Below, one piece after another: positions 23,277 through 30,590 of a stretch of DNA of 40,769 nt. Each line of letters starts with the position of its first letter. Position 1 is the first letter of the stretch. Both the position numbers and the translations under genes were made by a program. Origin of the DNA: an uncultured Campylobacter sp. (GTDB lineage Bacteria; Campylobacterota; Campylobacteria; Campylobacterales; Campylobacteraceae); NCBI RefSeq assembly GCF_938041645.1, contig NZ_CALIST010000008.1, positions 1 through 40,769 on the forward strand. The letters run 5' to 3'. The notes beneath the pieces are model-generated. The model had not been told where the DNA came from. It was given only the letters and a program-made list of their open reading frames with translations, and did no database searches.

Positions 23277-24293
23277 TTGGATAAAGTGCGGTTTGAGGAA
23301 TCTAAAAAGCCTCTAAATGAACGACATCGGACTTTCAAGCAAAAGCTTCGAAAAGGCGCTAGCGCTGACATCTTTGACGATGCGGATTTAAGCGATGCAA
23401 CGGATCGCAGATCATTAAATTTAAACGATGCAAATTTGAGTAGCAAAAACTTTAAAAATACGAATTTTGATCAAACAGATCCCAAACCGCAACCCGATCA
23501 TCTTTGCGGCGCAAATTTCCGAGATAGAAATTTAAACGACATGAATTTAAACTCAAAAGATGAGATAAAATTTCAAAATTTAAACCCGGGTGGTATTTCA
23601 TCGCGGGGCGCTAAAACTCGTGATTACGACAAAGAGCCGTTGGTCATCAAAGACTATATGCCGATCGTAAATATTATAGCTATAGTAGCGTTGCTTTGTT
23701 TTGCTATGTTTATAAATTTAGTGTCCAACATCCCTTATGATAGAAAAGTTGCGAATATCCTGCTCACCGCACCTTTGGTTGCTAGGGCTCTTAAGGGTTT
23801 TTCACAGCATTACGGAAGAAAATTTATATTTTTAAACTCAAGCATAAAATGTATAAAATCAGGCGAGCAGCTCGTAATGAAATTTGATGATATTTTATAT
23901 TTTAAAAAGACTTTCGCTCTTGTTTATGAAAGTGAAACACGAAAATACACGGAAACGGAAAGAATTATAGGAAAAACCTGCCTCGCCATATACGTACTCG
24001 CTTATATTTATGGTGCGATATTTGATGATTCTATGATAGTTTTCATAATGTTATTTTGCTGCATGGGAGCGATTATCTTTCTTTTTATACCGCAAATGAT
24101 TTTTCATCTGTTTAAGGGCGGATTATTTTCATGTAGGTTTGTCGATGCTTTAATTATAGACGCGCTTTACAATAAATTTTTTATATTTATACCCACTAAT
24201 AAAGAATATAACGAGCTTAAAAAATATATGGAACTAAAATTTAATAAAGACCTGGACGCGCCAAATTATCTTTTAAGAGTTAAAAATTTTTAA
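23277..24293 (+). CDS. Uncharacterised membrane protein with pentapeptide-like N terminus
   Basis: A 338-residue protein that I cannot assign. The likely start is TTG at 23277: an in-frame stop lies at 23265, AAGGA sits at 23266-23270, and no ATG is available nearby. Residues 35-105 are polar and contain pentapeptide-like steps (DADLSDA, NLNDANLSS, NFKNTNFD, GANFRDRNLNDMNLNS), partly the translation of AAATTT repeats. Residues 130-155 (IVNIIAIVALLCFAMFINLVS) and 228-275 (LAIYVLAYIYGAIFDDSMIVF, IMLFCCMGAIIFLFIPQMIF) are membrane segments. The intervening region with FIFLNSSIKCIKSGEQLVMKFDDI could be a small cytoplasmic PH-like domain, which is speculative. The membrane part is AT-rich compared with its neighbours, suggesting different ancestry. 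The stop is 28 bases from the convergent DUF3108 gene. Confidence 0.65.
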   Translation: MDKVRFEESKKPLNERHRTFKQKLRKGASADIFDDADLSDATDRRSLNLNDANLSSKNFKNTNFDQTDPKPQPDHLCGANFRDRNLNDMNLNSKDEIKFQNLNPGGISSRGAKTRDYDKEPLVIKDYMPIVNIIAIVALLCFAMFINLVSNIPYDRKVANILLTAPLVARALKGFSQHYGRKFIFLNSSIKCIKSGEQLVMKFDDILYFKKTFALVYESETRKYTETERIIGKTCLAIYVLAYIYGAIFDDSMIVFIMLFCCMGAIIFLFIPQMIFHLFKGGLFSCRFVDALIIDALYNKFFIFIPTNKEYNELKKYMELKFNKDLDAPNYLLRVKNF

Positions 24294-24321
24294 CTCAGGT
24301 ATTTTTCGAATTTACGAAGTC

Positions 24322-25179
24322 TCATTCCACAAGCCGCGCGCGGATGTCGCCGAAGAGCAGCACGTCCTTCAAAACGGCGCGATCGGCGTAACCGCGCTCG
24401 TTTAGGCTCAGGTGCAGCTCGCCTCGGCTGCTCGAAAATATCGGCTGGTTGATGAAAACCACGTAGATCGCCGCAGCCTGCTTATCTGCGCCTGCGCCGC
24501 GCCCTTTAAAATTTACGTCCGTTGTGCCGGTTTTCGTGTCTGCTCCGCTAGAGCTTGCGCTTGCCGCTGCGCCGGAGTTTGTATCCGCATCGCTAGGCGG
24601 CGCGACGCCAAGCTCGCTCGCGATATTTGCGGCGGCGCTTCCGCGCGGTATTTGAATGTCGATCCTTCCGTCGGCGCCTTTTGCGCCCGCGGCTCGGACG
24701 AAAAATTTATCGCCCGAGTGCGGGATTTTAGAGAAATTGAAAAACAAACTCAGCAGGTCGTTCGTCGCGAAGTAGGGCAAAATTTCATCGCTTACGAGCT
24801 GTAGCTCGCCGCCCGTGCCTTTGAACTTTTGAAATTTTATCGTTTTGCGCGCGTAGTCGAAGGCGTAAGTTTTGCGCTCGTTTTTCGTCGTTTTGCCCTT
24901 TTTGCGCGAGACCTCATGGACGTAGAGATCGGGCATCAAAAGCCCCGCCACGACACGCCCCTTTGAGCGGAAGCTCTCGCGCCTTTGTCCGCTCAGGCTG
25001 CCCGCGACGCCCTGCGCAACGGCGTCCATTACGATCTCGTAGCGATCGCTCTGCCGCACGAGCCGCGTATTTGCGCTGCCGACTGCGCCGAAAACGCCGA
25101 ACGAAATCTCATATTTCGCGCTGATCGTCTCGCCCAAAAGCGCGCTCGCGCATAAAATCAAAAGAGTAAAAAATTTCAT
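24322..25179 (-). CDS. DUF3108 family exported protein
   Basis: A 285-residue protein of the DUF3108 family, typically periplasmic and of unknown function. The ATG at 25177-25179 gives a signal peptide (MKFFTLLILCASALLGE) and is preceded by GGACGG; the frame is open further upstream but adds a non-secretory leader. Family-like features are ISAKYEISFGVFG, YEIVMDAVAQG, KTYAFDYARKTIKFQKF, DEILPYFATNDLLSLFFNF and a C-terminal RGELHLSLNERGYADRAVLKDVLLFGDIRA. Residues about 195-240 (GAAASASSSGADTKTGTTD) are a low-complexity insertion of the kind seen in several neighbours. It stands between a convergent membrane protein gene and a minus-strand pair further right. Confidence 0.8.
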   Translation of the reverse strand: MKFFTLLILCASALLGETISAKYEISFGVFGAVGSANTRLVRQSDRYEIVMDAVAQGVAGSLSGQRRESFRSKGRVVAGLLMPDLYVHEVSRKKGKTTKNERKTYAFDYARKTIKFQKFKGTGGELQLVSDEILPYFATNDLLSLFFNFSKIPHSGDKFFVRAAGAKGADGRIDIQIPRGSAAANIASELGVAPPSDADTNSGAAASASSSGADTKTGTTDVNFKGRGAGADKQAAAIYVVFINQPIFSSSRGELHLSLNERGYADRAVLKDVLLFGDIRARLVE

Positions 25180-25318
25180 TTTAACCGTCCTTCCGCTTTG
25201 CGGCCCCCCCATCATAAGGCGCCCGTTAAATTTACCCCCTTCACGCCGTCCGTAAAACTCGTGCAGGAATCTGCGCCGCGTTTGTAAAATTTACCATAAA
25301 AAGCAAAACTCGCGCCAC

Positions 25319-25528
25319 CTATTTCATTTTCTCCATAGCGTGATTATTAAATATCAGCCGCCACCGCTCGCCGTCGTGAAAGGCTGCGCCGTGTGCGCCT
25401 AAAAAACACCGACTGTCGCCGCTTTTATATTTGCAACGCATATACGGCTCGGCGCGCGCTTGCCAGAAATCGGAGCCGCGTCGGTTGCTTGCAAATTCGA
25501 TCAAATTTAAACGACCTGCGCGGGTCAA
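25319..25528 (-). CDS. Small ORF of unknown function
   Basis: A 69-codon frame starting with TTG, 10 bases after the Cdd1-type gene. The C-terminal half (PYMRCKYKSGDSRCFLGAHG, GERWRLIFNNHAMEKMK) looks protein-like rather than repeat-derived. An internal ATG at 25440 would give only about 40 residues. I recognise no family. Given the damaged neighbour it could itself be a remnant. Confidence 0.35.
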   Translation of the reverse strand: MTRAGRLNLIEFASNRRGSDFWQARAEPYMRCKYKSGDSRCFLGAHGAAFHDGERWRLIFNNHAMEKMK

Positions 25529-25538
25529 ATTTGTAAAT

Positions 25539-25784
25539 TTAGTCCTTCCAAAGCCACCATTTCAGCTTGGCTTTATCAGGACGGGGCGTGCTGGCGTAGT
25601 GGCTGGCCTCGGTAAACGTAGAGGATACATCTGCCGCGCCCGAGCGCCTTTGCGCGTTCAAACATCTGCTCGGATCCGCGCCATTTAGAGAAGCGATGTC
25701 AGTGTAGCCCAGCGCCAGCAGATCGGCCTCTGTCGCCTCGCCGACATAGGGGATTTTCTTAAAATCGCTTGCGCCTTTACTCAA
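25539..25784 (-). pseudogene. Cdd1-type helix-hairpin-helix protein gene with two frameshifts
   Basis: The ends of the frame match the Cdd1/'pathogenicity locus' family: IPYVGEATEADLLALGYTDIASLNGADP at the N terminus (helix-hairpin-helix) and LKWWLWKD at the C terminus. Between them the listed frame reads nonsense (AQRRSGAADVSSTF), while the adjacent frame over 25671-25609 reads EQMFERAKALGRGRCILYVYR, which is exactly the expected family sequence (DPEQMF...RCxLYVxR). Returning to the first frame gives EASHYAST and the normal end. So one -1 type and one compensating shift, about 60 bases apart, have scrambled the centre while leaving the frame open. These could be real mutations or sequencing errors. 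The family's function is poorly known; the fold suggests DNA binding. Confidence 0.7.
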
Positions 25785-26280
25785 ATTTTACTCCAATCTT
25801 TATTTAGATTTCGCTCGACTCGCCATTTGGATAAAATTTTAAAACCCCTTGAGAGTGCGGAATTTTAAAATTTCACTCGTGCGAGGCAAGTTTTAAAATT
25901 TTATCCACGCGGCGCGAAAAATTTTTAAAATTTTACCTCGCCGCCGGGTCGCCGCTGCGCTTATGCGCGCCTCTTTTTAGTGCTAAAGCGCCCGCCGCCG
26001 CGCTCATTGTCGGAAATTTTATCCGCGAGCTAGCAGGGGGCTTCGGCGCGGTAAAGCTTAAACGTTTTTAATCCCAAAAGGAGTAAATTGATGCTTCCGC
26101 CTCGCGACAAATGCAAAAATCTGATACGTTTGTTTCAAACTCCAACGGATTTTGTAAAAAGATGACGACGGCGCTTCGACGTCATCCGAGCCGCCTTTGT
26201 GCGCATTTTAATTAAAATTTCTTGCGCGCGAAAATTCCGCTTAAAACGAGCTTGCGTCAAATTTTATGCAAGTTTTGGCG
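25785..26280. other. Gap with repeat sequence and the pyrF terminator
   Basis: About 500 bases. The left half is AAATTT-unit sequence (TTTTAAAATTT blocks). A 24-codon frame at 26091-26165 (starting MLPPRDKCKN) has AAAAGGAG before it, but its 3' end runs into the minus-strand terminator at 26156-26186, so I do not call it a gene. Nothing else seen. Confidence 0.5.
26156..26186 (-). terminator. Rho-independent terminator of the ribH-nusB-pyrF operon
   Basis: On the minus strand GATGACGTCG pairs with CGTCGTCATC (one T-T mismatch) around a 6-base loop and is followed by TTTTTAC. It lies about 95 bases beyond the pyrF stop. Confidence 0.75.
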
Positions 26281-26967
26281 TTAAATTTGATCCAAAATTC
26301 GCTCGCAAATTTCGCGCGGATCGGCGCTTTGATAGATCGGGCGACCGACTACGATAAAGTCCGCTCCTGCCTCGCGCGCTACGCTCAGATCCGCCACCCG
26401 CTTTTGATCCCCCACGCTCTCACCAAATGGCCGCACGCCAGGGCAGAGCGTGATAAAATTTGCGCTTGTGGCATCCTTTATCAGGCGGCTCTCGTAAGCA
26501 GAGCAGACCATGCCGTCAAGCCCCGCTTCGTAGCTCATCACGCTAAATTTGCGCACGGCGTCGCTTAAATTTTGCTCGTAAACCGCGCTAAATTCCGCCT
26601 GATCAAAGCTCGTTAGCGCAGAGACTGCGAGCACCAGCGGACGTGAACCAAGCTTGTTTAACCGCTGCATCACCGTAGCCATCGCGCGTTTGCCGCTACT
26701 TGCGTGCACGTTTATCATATCTACGCCGAGCCTGGCGATCTCCTCGGCAGCGTCATCCATCGTGTTTGGGATGTCGTAGAGCTTTAGATCGAGGAAAATT
26801 TTAAAATTTCCGAGCTTTTTTAGCTCCCTCACAAAGCCCGCTCCGTCGCGCAAATAAGCTCTCAAGCCCACCTTGAGCCAAATTTTATCCGAAAAGTCCG
26901 CAAGCTGCTCCGCCAGCTGTAAACACTCCTGCTTCGAGCCCAGATCAAGCGCGACGCAGAGCTTCAC
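26281..26967 (-). CDS. pyrF: Orotidine 5'-phosphate decarboxylase
   Basis: PyrF decarboxylates OMP to UMP, the last step of de novo pyrimidine synthesis. At 228 residues it has the usual length. The start is LCVALDLGSKQECLQLAEQL; the catalytic Asp-Lys-Asp network is FLDLKLYDIPNTMDDAAEEI near residue 60; VDMINVHASSGKRAM, LVLAVSALTSFD, LCPGVRPFGESVGDQKRV and GADFIVVGRPIYQSADP follow in family order. The ATG overlaps the nusB stop by 4 bases. It is the last gene of ribH-nusB-pyrF, the same order as C. jejuni Cj0383-Cj0381. Confidence 0.96.
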   Translation of the reverse strand: MKLCVALDLGSKQECLQLAEQLADFSDKIWLKVGLRAYLRDGAGFVRELKKLGNFKIFLDLKLYDIPNTMDDAAEEIARLGVDMINVHASSGKRAMATVMQRLNKLGSRPLVLAVSALTSFDQAEFSAVYEQNLSDAVRKFSVMSYEAGLDGMVCSAYESRLIKDATSANFITLCPGVRPFGESVGDQKRVADLSVAREAGADFIVVGRPIYQSADPREICERILDQI

Positions 26968-27986
26968 CGTTTATCCTTGCCGCGCACTGCGCCTTTGCTG
27001 CCTGCTGGTTTTTTTGAGACGGTGCCTCTGCCGTCCGCAGATTTTTTCGGCGCGATAGAGCTTTTGCGCCCAGCCCTACTTTTCGGCGCAATATTTTTAC
27101 CCGCAGCGCCCTTTTTTGGTGCTGTACTTTTGCCGACTCTGAAATTTCTATCCGCGCCCTCTTTTTTCGGCGCGGCGTCTTTGCCTCGTTCGCCTGCCTT
27201 AAAATTTTTACCTAGCTCGCCCGTTTTGAAATTTTTGCCCGTTTTCTCCGTCTTAAATTTATCTCCGGCCTTAAAATTTCCCTCCGTTTTAAATTTTTTG
27301 CTTGCGACGGATTTTTTGGCGGGCGCGTTGCGAGTTTTCAAATTAGCGGACTTTTTAGATGGCCTGCTTCTGCTTGGCGTAGAATTTTTCGGCGCGCCGC
27401 TCCGCTTTGCCTTAGTAAAATTTTTCGTCTCGCCGTCCGTGTCTGTAGGGATGAAATTTTTCGCCGCAACGTTGCTGTCTGAAATAGCGGAGCTTTTCGC
27501 CGCAGTGGGCTTGGAATTTTCGCTTGTCGCCGTGGATAGCTCGGAATTCACGCTTGCTGTTGTATTCGGCTTGGAAATTTTATCCGCCGCGATGTTTACG
27601 GGGCTATCTTTTAGCGCGTCCAGCACGCCGTTTATAAATCTTGGCGAGATGCCAAGCTCTTTAGCGGAGTTGATCGCTTCGTTTATGACGATGCCCGCGT
27701 CCGTGTCCGTAAAGCGCAACTCATACGCCCCGAGCCGCAGTATCGCGCGCTCCAGAGCCGAAATTTCGGCGAGCTTGAATTCCTTTAAATTTTCATCTAT
27801 CAGCGCATCGACCGCGGCGAGATTTTCGCTAGCGCCGCGTAGAAGCGCCAGCGTCCAGTTGCGCTGCTCGTTGCGAATGCGCTTTTCCTCCAGATATTCG
27901 TCCGCAAAGTCCTCGCCGCCGCCGTTCATATCTTGGGAGTAAAGCAGCGAGATCGCAGCGAGCCTGGCTTGGTGTCTGGTAGCCAT
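26964..27986 (-). CDS. nusB: Transcription antitermination factor NusB with long basic repeat tail
   Basis: Residues 1-132 are a complete NusB domain, which with NusE binds boxA RNA in rRNA antitermination: ATRHQARLAAISLLYSQDMN, NWTLALLRGASENL, VDALIDENLKEFKLAEISALERAILRLGAYEL and VINEAINSAKELGISPRFINGVLDAL. Family members end here at about 130-150 residues, but this frame goes on to 340. The tail is low complexity, first S/T/N-rich (133-200), then strongly Lys-rich with a 9-residue spacing between GKNFKTGEL and GKNFKAGER, and runs of APKK. It resembles an unstructured nucleic-acid-binding tail but shares its DNA motif with the repeats elsewhere in the window. One base separates it from ribH, and it overlaps pyrF by 4. 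Confidence 0.92.
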   Translation of the reverse strand: MATRHQARLAAISLLYSQDMNGGGEDFADEYLEEKRIRNEQRNWTLALLRGASENLAAVDALIDENLKEFKLAEISALERAILRLGAYELRFTDTDAGIVINEAINSAKELGISPRFINGVLDALKDSPVNIAADKISKPNTTASVNSELSTATSENSKPTAAKSSAISDSNVAAKNFIPTDTDGETKNFTKAKRSGAPKNSTPSRSRPSKKSANLKTRNAPAKKSVASKKFKTEGNFKAGDKFKTEKTGKNFKTGELGKNFKAGERGKDAAPKKEGADRNFRVGKSTAPKKGAAGKNIAPKSRAGRKSSIAPKKSADGRGTVSKKPAGSKGAVRGKDKR

Positions 27987-27987
27987 T

Positions 27988-28458
27988 TTAAGCCTTTATG
28001 TTGCGAAATAGACTTAGAAGCTCGATCGCGCCACTCATCGCTTCAAAGCCCTTGTTGCCGGCCTTTGAGCCTGCTCGCTCGATCGCCTGCTCGATATTAT
28101 CGGTAGTCAGCACGCCGAAAGTCACGGGCGCGCCGTATTTTAGCATGGTGTTTGCGATACCCTTGCTTACCTCGGCGCTTACGTAGTCAAAATGCGGAGT
28201 AGAGCCGCGGATCACCGCGCCTAGGCAGACGACGGCGTCGTAGAGTTTGGAAGCTAGCGCCTTTTCAAGCGCGAGCGGGATCTCAAAAGCGCCCGGAACA
28301 AGCATCAGGCTCAAATTTTCCTCCTTGCCGCCGTGACGCAAAAACGCATCGTGCGCCCCCTCGACTAGGCGATCGGTAATGATGTGGTTGAAGCGGGCGT
28401 TGATGATTAGGATCTTTTCGCTGCCCTTAAGAGCAAGCGAGCCTTCGATGATTTTCAT
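27988..28458 (-). CDS. ribH: 6,7-dimethyl-8-ribityllumazine synthase
   Basis: RibH makes the riboflavin precursor lumazine from dihydroxybutanone phosphate and the ribitylamino-pyrimidinedione, forming icosahedral or pentameric shells. At 156 residues it is of normal length. Motifs: ILIINARFNHIITDRLVEGAHDAF at the N terminus, VPGAFEIPLALEKALAS, DAVVCLGAVIRGSTPHFDYVSAEVSKGI and TFGVLTTDNIEQAIERAGSKAGNKG. Upstream, where C. jejuni has kdsA, this window instead has a decayed efflux gene, so ribH is the first gene of its operon here. GGAAAAC before the ATG is a moderate ribosome site. Confidence 0.97.
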   Translation of the reverse strand: MKIIEGSLALKGSEKILIINARFNHIITDRLVEGAHDAFLRHGGKEENLSLMLVPGAFEIPLALEKALASKLYDAVVCLGAVIRGSTPHFDYVSAEVSKGIANTMLKYGAPVTFGVLTTDNIEQAIERAGSKAGNKGFEAMSGAIELLSLFRNIKA

Positions 28459-28589
28459 GGTTTTCCTTTGCGTTAAATTTAGCGCTAAGCTTAGCTAAAT
28501 TCGCCAAAATTCTAAATTAATTTCAGCATCGCGGCGCTTGAAATTATGAGAAATAACAGGCGCTTTGCGCGCCAAAAATTTATCGCAGC

Positions 28590-28926
28590 GGACGAATACA
28601 CCCGGCATCACGGCGCCGATCGTGCCGATGCCTGTGCATAAGCTTAGCGTGAATATGAAAAATATGCGAAGTAGGCTAATCTCCGAGCCCTCTTTTAGTG
28701 CGACTATCGTTTAGAGTGAAGCGATAAAAGCGTGCCGAGGCCCGTGTATAGGACGTATGTGAGTGTCGCACTATGTATTTAAAAGCAGGCATAAATATAA
28801 AAAGCTCGCAATTACGCAGATGACGGTGAGCAGCGATTCGTGCGTACTAGCAGCGTGCTTAAGTCCGTAAGCCCAGCCGCACTCAAAAAGCGCTCCGATG
28901 AGGAGAAGAACAAAGCTTTTGGTTAT
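28590..28926 (-). pseudogene. Decayed SMR-family (SugE/EmrE-like) multidrug efflux gene
   Basis: Reading the minus strand gives three pieces of a small multidrug resistance protein in different frames. Frame 1 (28926 to about 28775): KSFVLLLIGALFECGWAYGLKHA then CVIASFLYLCLLLNT and a stop, matching membrane helices 1-2 with the essential Glu14 position. Frame 2 (about 28765-28705): TLTYVLYTGLGTLLSLHSKR and stop, matching the YxxWTGxG helix 3. Frame 3 (about 28690-28600): GSEISLLRIFFIFTLSLCTGIGTIGAVMPG, matching helix 4. The start codon is ATA where ATG is expected. The gene is dead through start loss, a nonsense or frameshift and at least one more shift. Confidence 0.75.
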
Positions 28927-29008
28927 TCAAAACCGCCTAAATTTTAAATTTAAAGCACGATTATATTAGGAGCGAGCTAGATTGAAATTCATCTTAAAAT
29001 TAATCCTA

Positions 29009-29027
29009 AATAATAAATTTTATTATT
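29009..29027. promoter_or_regulatory. AT-rich palindrome upstream of sodB, possible Fur/PerR-type operator
   Basis: AATAATAAATTTTATTATT is a near-perfect 19-base palindrome lying about 20 bases before the -10 box, i.e. over the -35 region. Its 7-n-7 style symmetry resembles Fur-family (Fur/PerR) operators, and PerR/Fur control of oxidative-stress genes is known in Campylobacter. The assignment is an inference. Confidence 0.4.
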
Positions 29028-29045
29028 CGTTTAGAAATTTTAGGC

Positions 29046-29051
29046 TATAAT
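29046..29051 (+). promoter_or_regulatory. -10 box (TATAAT) for sodB
   Basis: Perfect TATAAT preceded by a T/A-rich stretch, 31 bases before the sodB ATG. AAGGAG lies at the right distance from the start. Confidence 0.7.
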
Positions 29052-29081
29052 CGCTTTAAAATTCATTTCAAGGAGAGAAAG

Positions 29082-29705
29082 ATGTTTAAACTTAGAGAGT
29101 TGCCGTTCGATGCGGCGCACAACGCGGTAGTAAGCAAGCAAACCTGTGATTATCACCACGGCAAGCACCACGCGACCTATGTGGCAAATTTAAATAAATT
29201 TACCGAATCAGGCGAGTTTGCGGGCAAGGGGCTTTACGAGATCGTAATGGCTGCTAGCGGCGGGCTTTTTAACAACGCCGCGCAGGTTTACAACCACGAT
29301 TTTTACTGGGATTGCATCGCAAAACCTAGCGAGGCTTCCGCGGAGCTAAAATCGGCGCTGGCAGAAAATTTCGCGGATTTTAAAAGCGAGTTTTTGGCTG
29401 CTGCTACGGCGCATTTCGGCTCGGGTTGGGTGTGGCTTGCTTACGATCCGAAATCGGGCAAGCTTTGCATCAAAGCGACCCAAAATGCCGCCACGCCGGT
29501 GACCGAGGGGCTCGTACCACTTCTAGTCGTGGACGTTTGGGAGCACGCGTATTACATCGATGAGCACAATGCGCGCCCGAAATATCTGGAGAAATTCTAC
29601 GCAGGCATCAACTGGGAGTTCGTCTCAAGCGCCTACGAATGGGCGAAAAAAGAGGGTCTCGGCTCTGTGAAATTTTACATCGACGAGCTTCACGGCAGAG
29701 ATTAA
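29082..29705 (+). CDS. sodB: Iron superoxide dismutase SodB
   Basis: SodB converts superoxide to peroxide and oxygen in the cytoplasm. At 207 residues it is of normal length. Iron ligands are the His in YHHGKHHATYV (His25), the His in VYNHDFYW (about residue 75), and Asp and His in VVDVWEHAYYIDEHN (about 158-162). FGSGWVWLAYDP and the ALYN-free, NAATP-type segment agree with the Fe form. The gene stands alone with its own promoter and an upstream palindrome. A stem-loop 190 bases downstream lies between it and the convergent LysE-type gene. Confidence 0.96.
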   Translation: MFKLRELPFDAAHNAVVSKQTCDYHHGKHHATYVANLNKFTESGEFAGKGLYEIVMAASGGLFNNAAQVYNHDFYWDCIAKPSEASAELKSALAENFADFKSEFLAAATAHFGSGWVWLAYDPKSGKLCIKATQNAATPVTEGLVPLLVVDVWEHAYYIDEHNARPKYLEKFYAGINWEFVSSAYEWAKKEGLGSVKFYIDELHGRD

Positions 29706-29896
29706 ATTTTAAAATTTAAGCGGATGCGACGAGGCGATGCTACATAAAGCAAAACCGCCTAAACGCGCCGCCGTTTCGCTGCGGATAAGAATCATGCCCG
29801 CAAATTCCTTAGGCGCACTGTAGGCTAACCCTGGACGATAACCGCCGCGGCGCTTGGTGCACGCCACCGATCGCTTAAAATTTTAATTCAGAGCTA

Positions 29897-29934
29897 GCGG
29901 CTAAATTTTAAAGGCTTTCTTGAGATTTAGCCGC
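29897..29934 (-). terminator. Stem-loop between sodB and the LysE-type gene
   Basis: GCGGCTAAA (29897-29905) pairs perfectly with TTTAGCCGC (29926-29934), loop 20 bases with a small internal AAAG/CTTT stem. On the minus strand a TTAAAATTTT tract follows at some distance, so it is a weak terminator candidate for the gene at 30009-30590. The rest of the 29706-30008 gap shows nothing. Confidence 0.4.
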
Positions 29935-30008
29935 AGCAATACCGCTTTTCAATCTATCTTTTAAATTTAAAATTTCATCAAAACTCGGGCGCCAAGCCCA
30001 ATCAAAAT

Positions 30009-30590
30009 TTAGCCTAAAATCATCCATAGTCCGATCGCGCACATCAGCACCGAGCAGAAAATTTCGAGGTATTTCAGATGGGTTTTCAGCAGATTTTTTA
30101 GCACCGCTCCGCCCAGCGCGTAGATGCTAAGACAGATGCTTTCGCTGGCGCACAGCGTGGCGACAAGGGCAAATGTGCGCGCGCCGAAAAGATTGTCCGC
30201 GTCCAAAAATGGCGGAAAGAGCGCGGTAAAAAATATCCACGCCTTGGGGTTTGAGACCGCGACTACGAGACCTTGGAAGAAGATATTTTCGCTGCGCTTC
30301 TGTTTTTGCAGCTTGAAATTTCCGCGCGCTAAAAAGGTCGCGACGCCCAGATAGAAGATATACGCGCCGCCTAAAATTTTAATCGCGCTAAGCGCTGCAG
30401 GGTGCGCAAGCAGAATGCCCGCGACGCCGAATATGCACGCAAGCGCCACGGCCGCGACGCCCAGCACCTGCGCCAGCAGTGCAGGCAGCGCCCTAAGATA
30501 GCCGCGCGAGATGCCGAGATTTAGCGCGTAGGTCATGTTGATGCCCGGCATCAGCGATATCGGAAAGATCGTAAAGAAAAACAGAAGCAT
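30009..30590 (-). CDS. LysE/RhtB-family amino-acid exporter
   Basis: A 193-residue inner-membrane protein with about six hydrophobic segments. The N-terminal FPISLMPGINMTYALNLGISRGYLRALPALLAQVLG is the LysE/RhtB signature (PGP-type motif read here as MPG, then G-x-x-x-G). IKILGGAYIFYLGVATFLARG and FFQGLVVAVSNPKAWIFFTALFPPFLD are the other diagnostic blocks. Family members export amino acids such as lysine, threonine or homoserine lactones by proton antiport; the substrate here cannot be deduced. It is monocistronic, with repeat-filled gaps on both sides. Confidence 0.9.
   Translation of the reverse strand: MLLFFFTIFPISLMPGINMTYALNLGISRGYLRALPALLAQVLGVAAVALACIFGVAGILLAHPAALSAIKILGGAYIFYLGVATFLARGNFKLQKQKRSENIFFQGLVVAVSNPKAWIFFTALFPPFLDADNLFGARTFALVATLCASESICLSIYALGGAVLKNLLKTHLKYLEIFCSVLMCAIGLWMILG

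Larger units (their letters stand above)
28459..29081. other. Gap between ribH and sodB holding the dead SMR gene and sodB control region
   Basis: Apart from the SMR pseudogene (28590-28926) the only recognisable elements are the sodB palindrome at 29009-29027 and -10 box at 29046-29051. ribH needs a promoter on the minus strand in 28459-28590; I see no convincing one. Confidence 0.5.

Noticed and set aside
26091..26165. 24-codon ORF with a good ribosome site
   Set aside because: Its end overlaps a clear minus-strand terminator for pyrF, and the peptide has no visible feature; likely chance.
26977..27942. Long plus-strand open frame (321 codons) opposite nusB
   Set aside because: It is the antisense shadow of nusB and its lysine-rich tail; the minus strand carries a recognisable NusB domain and operon overlaps.
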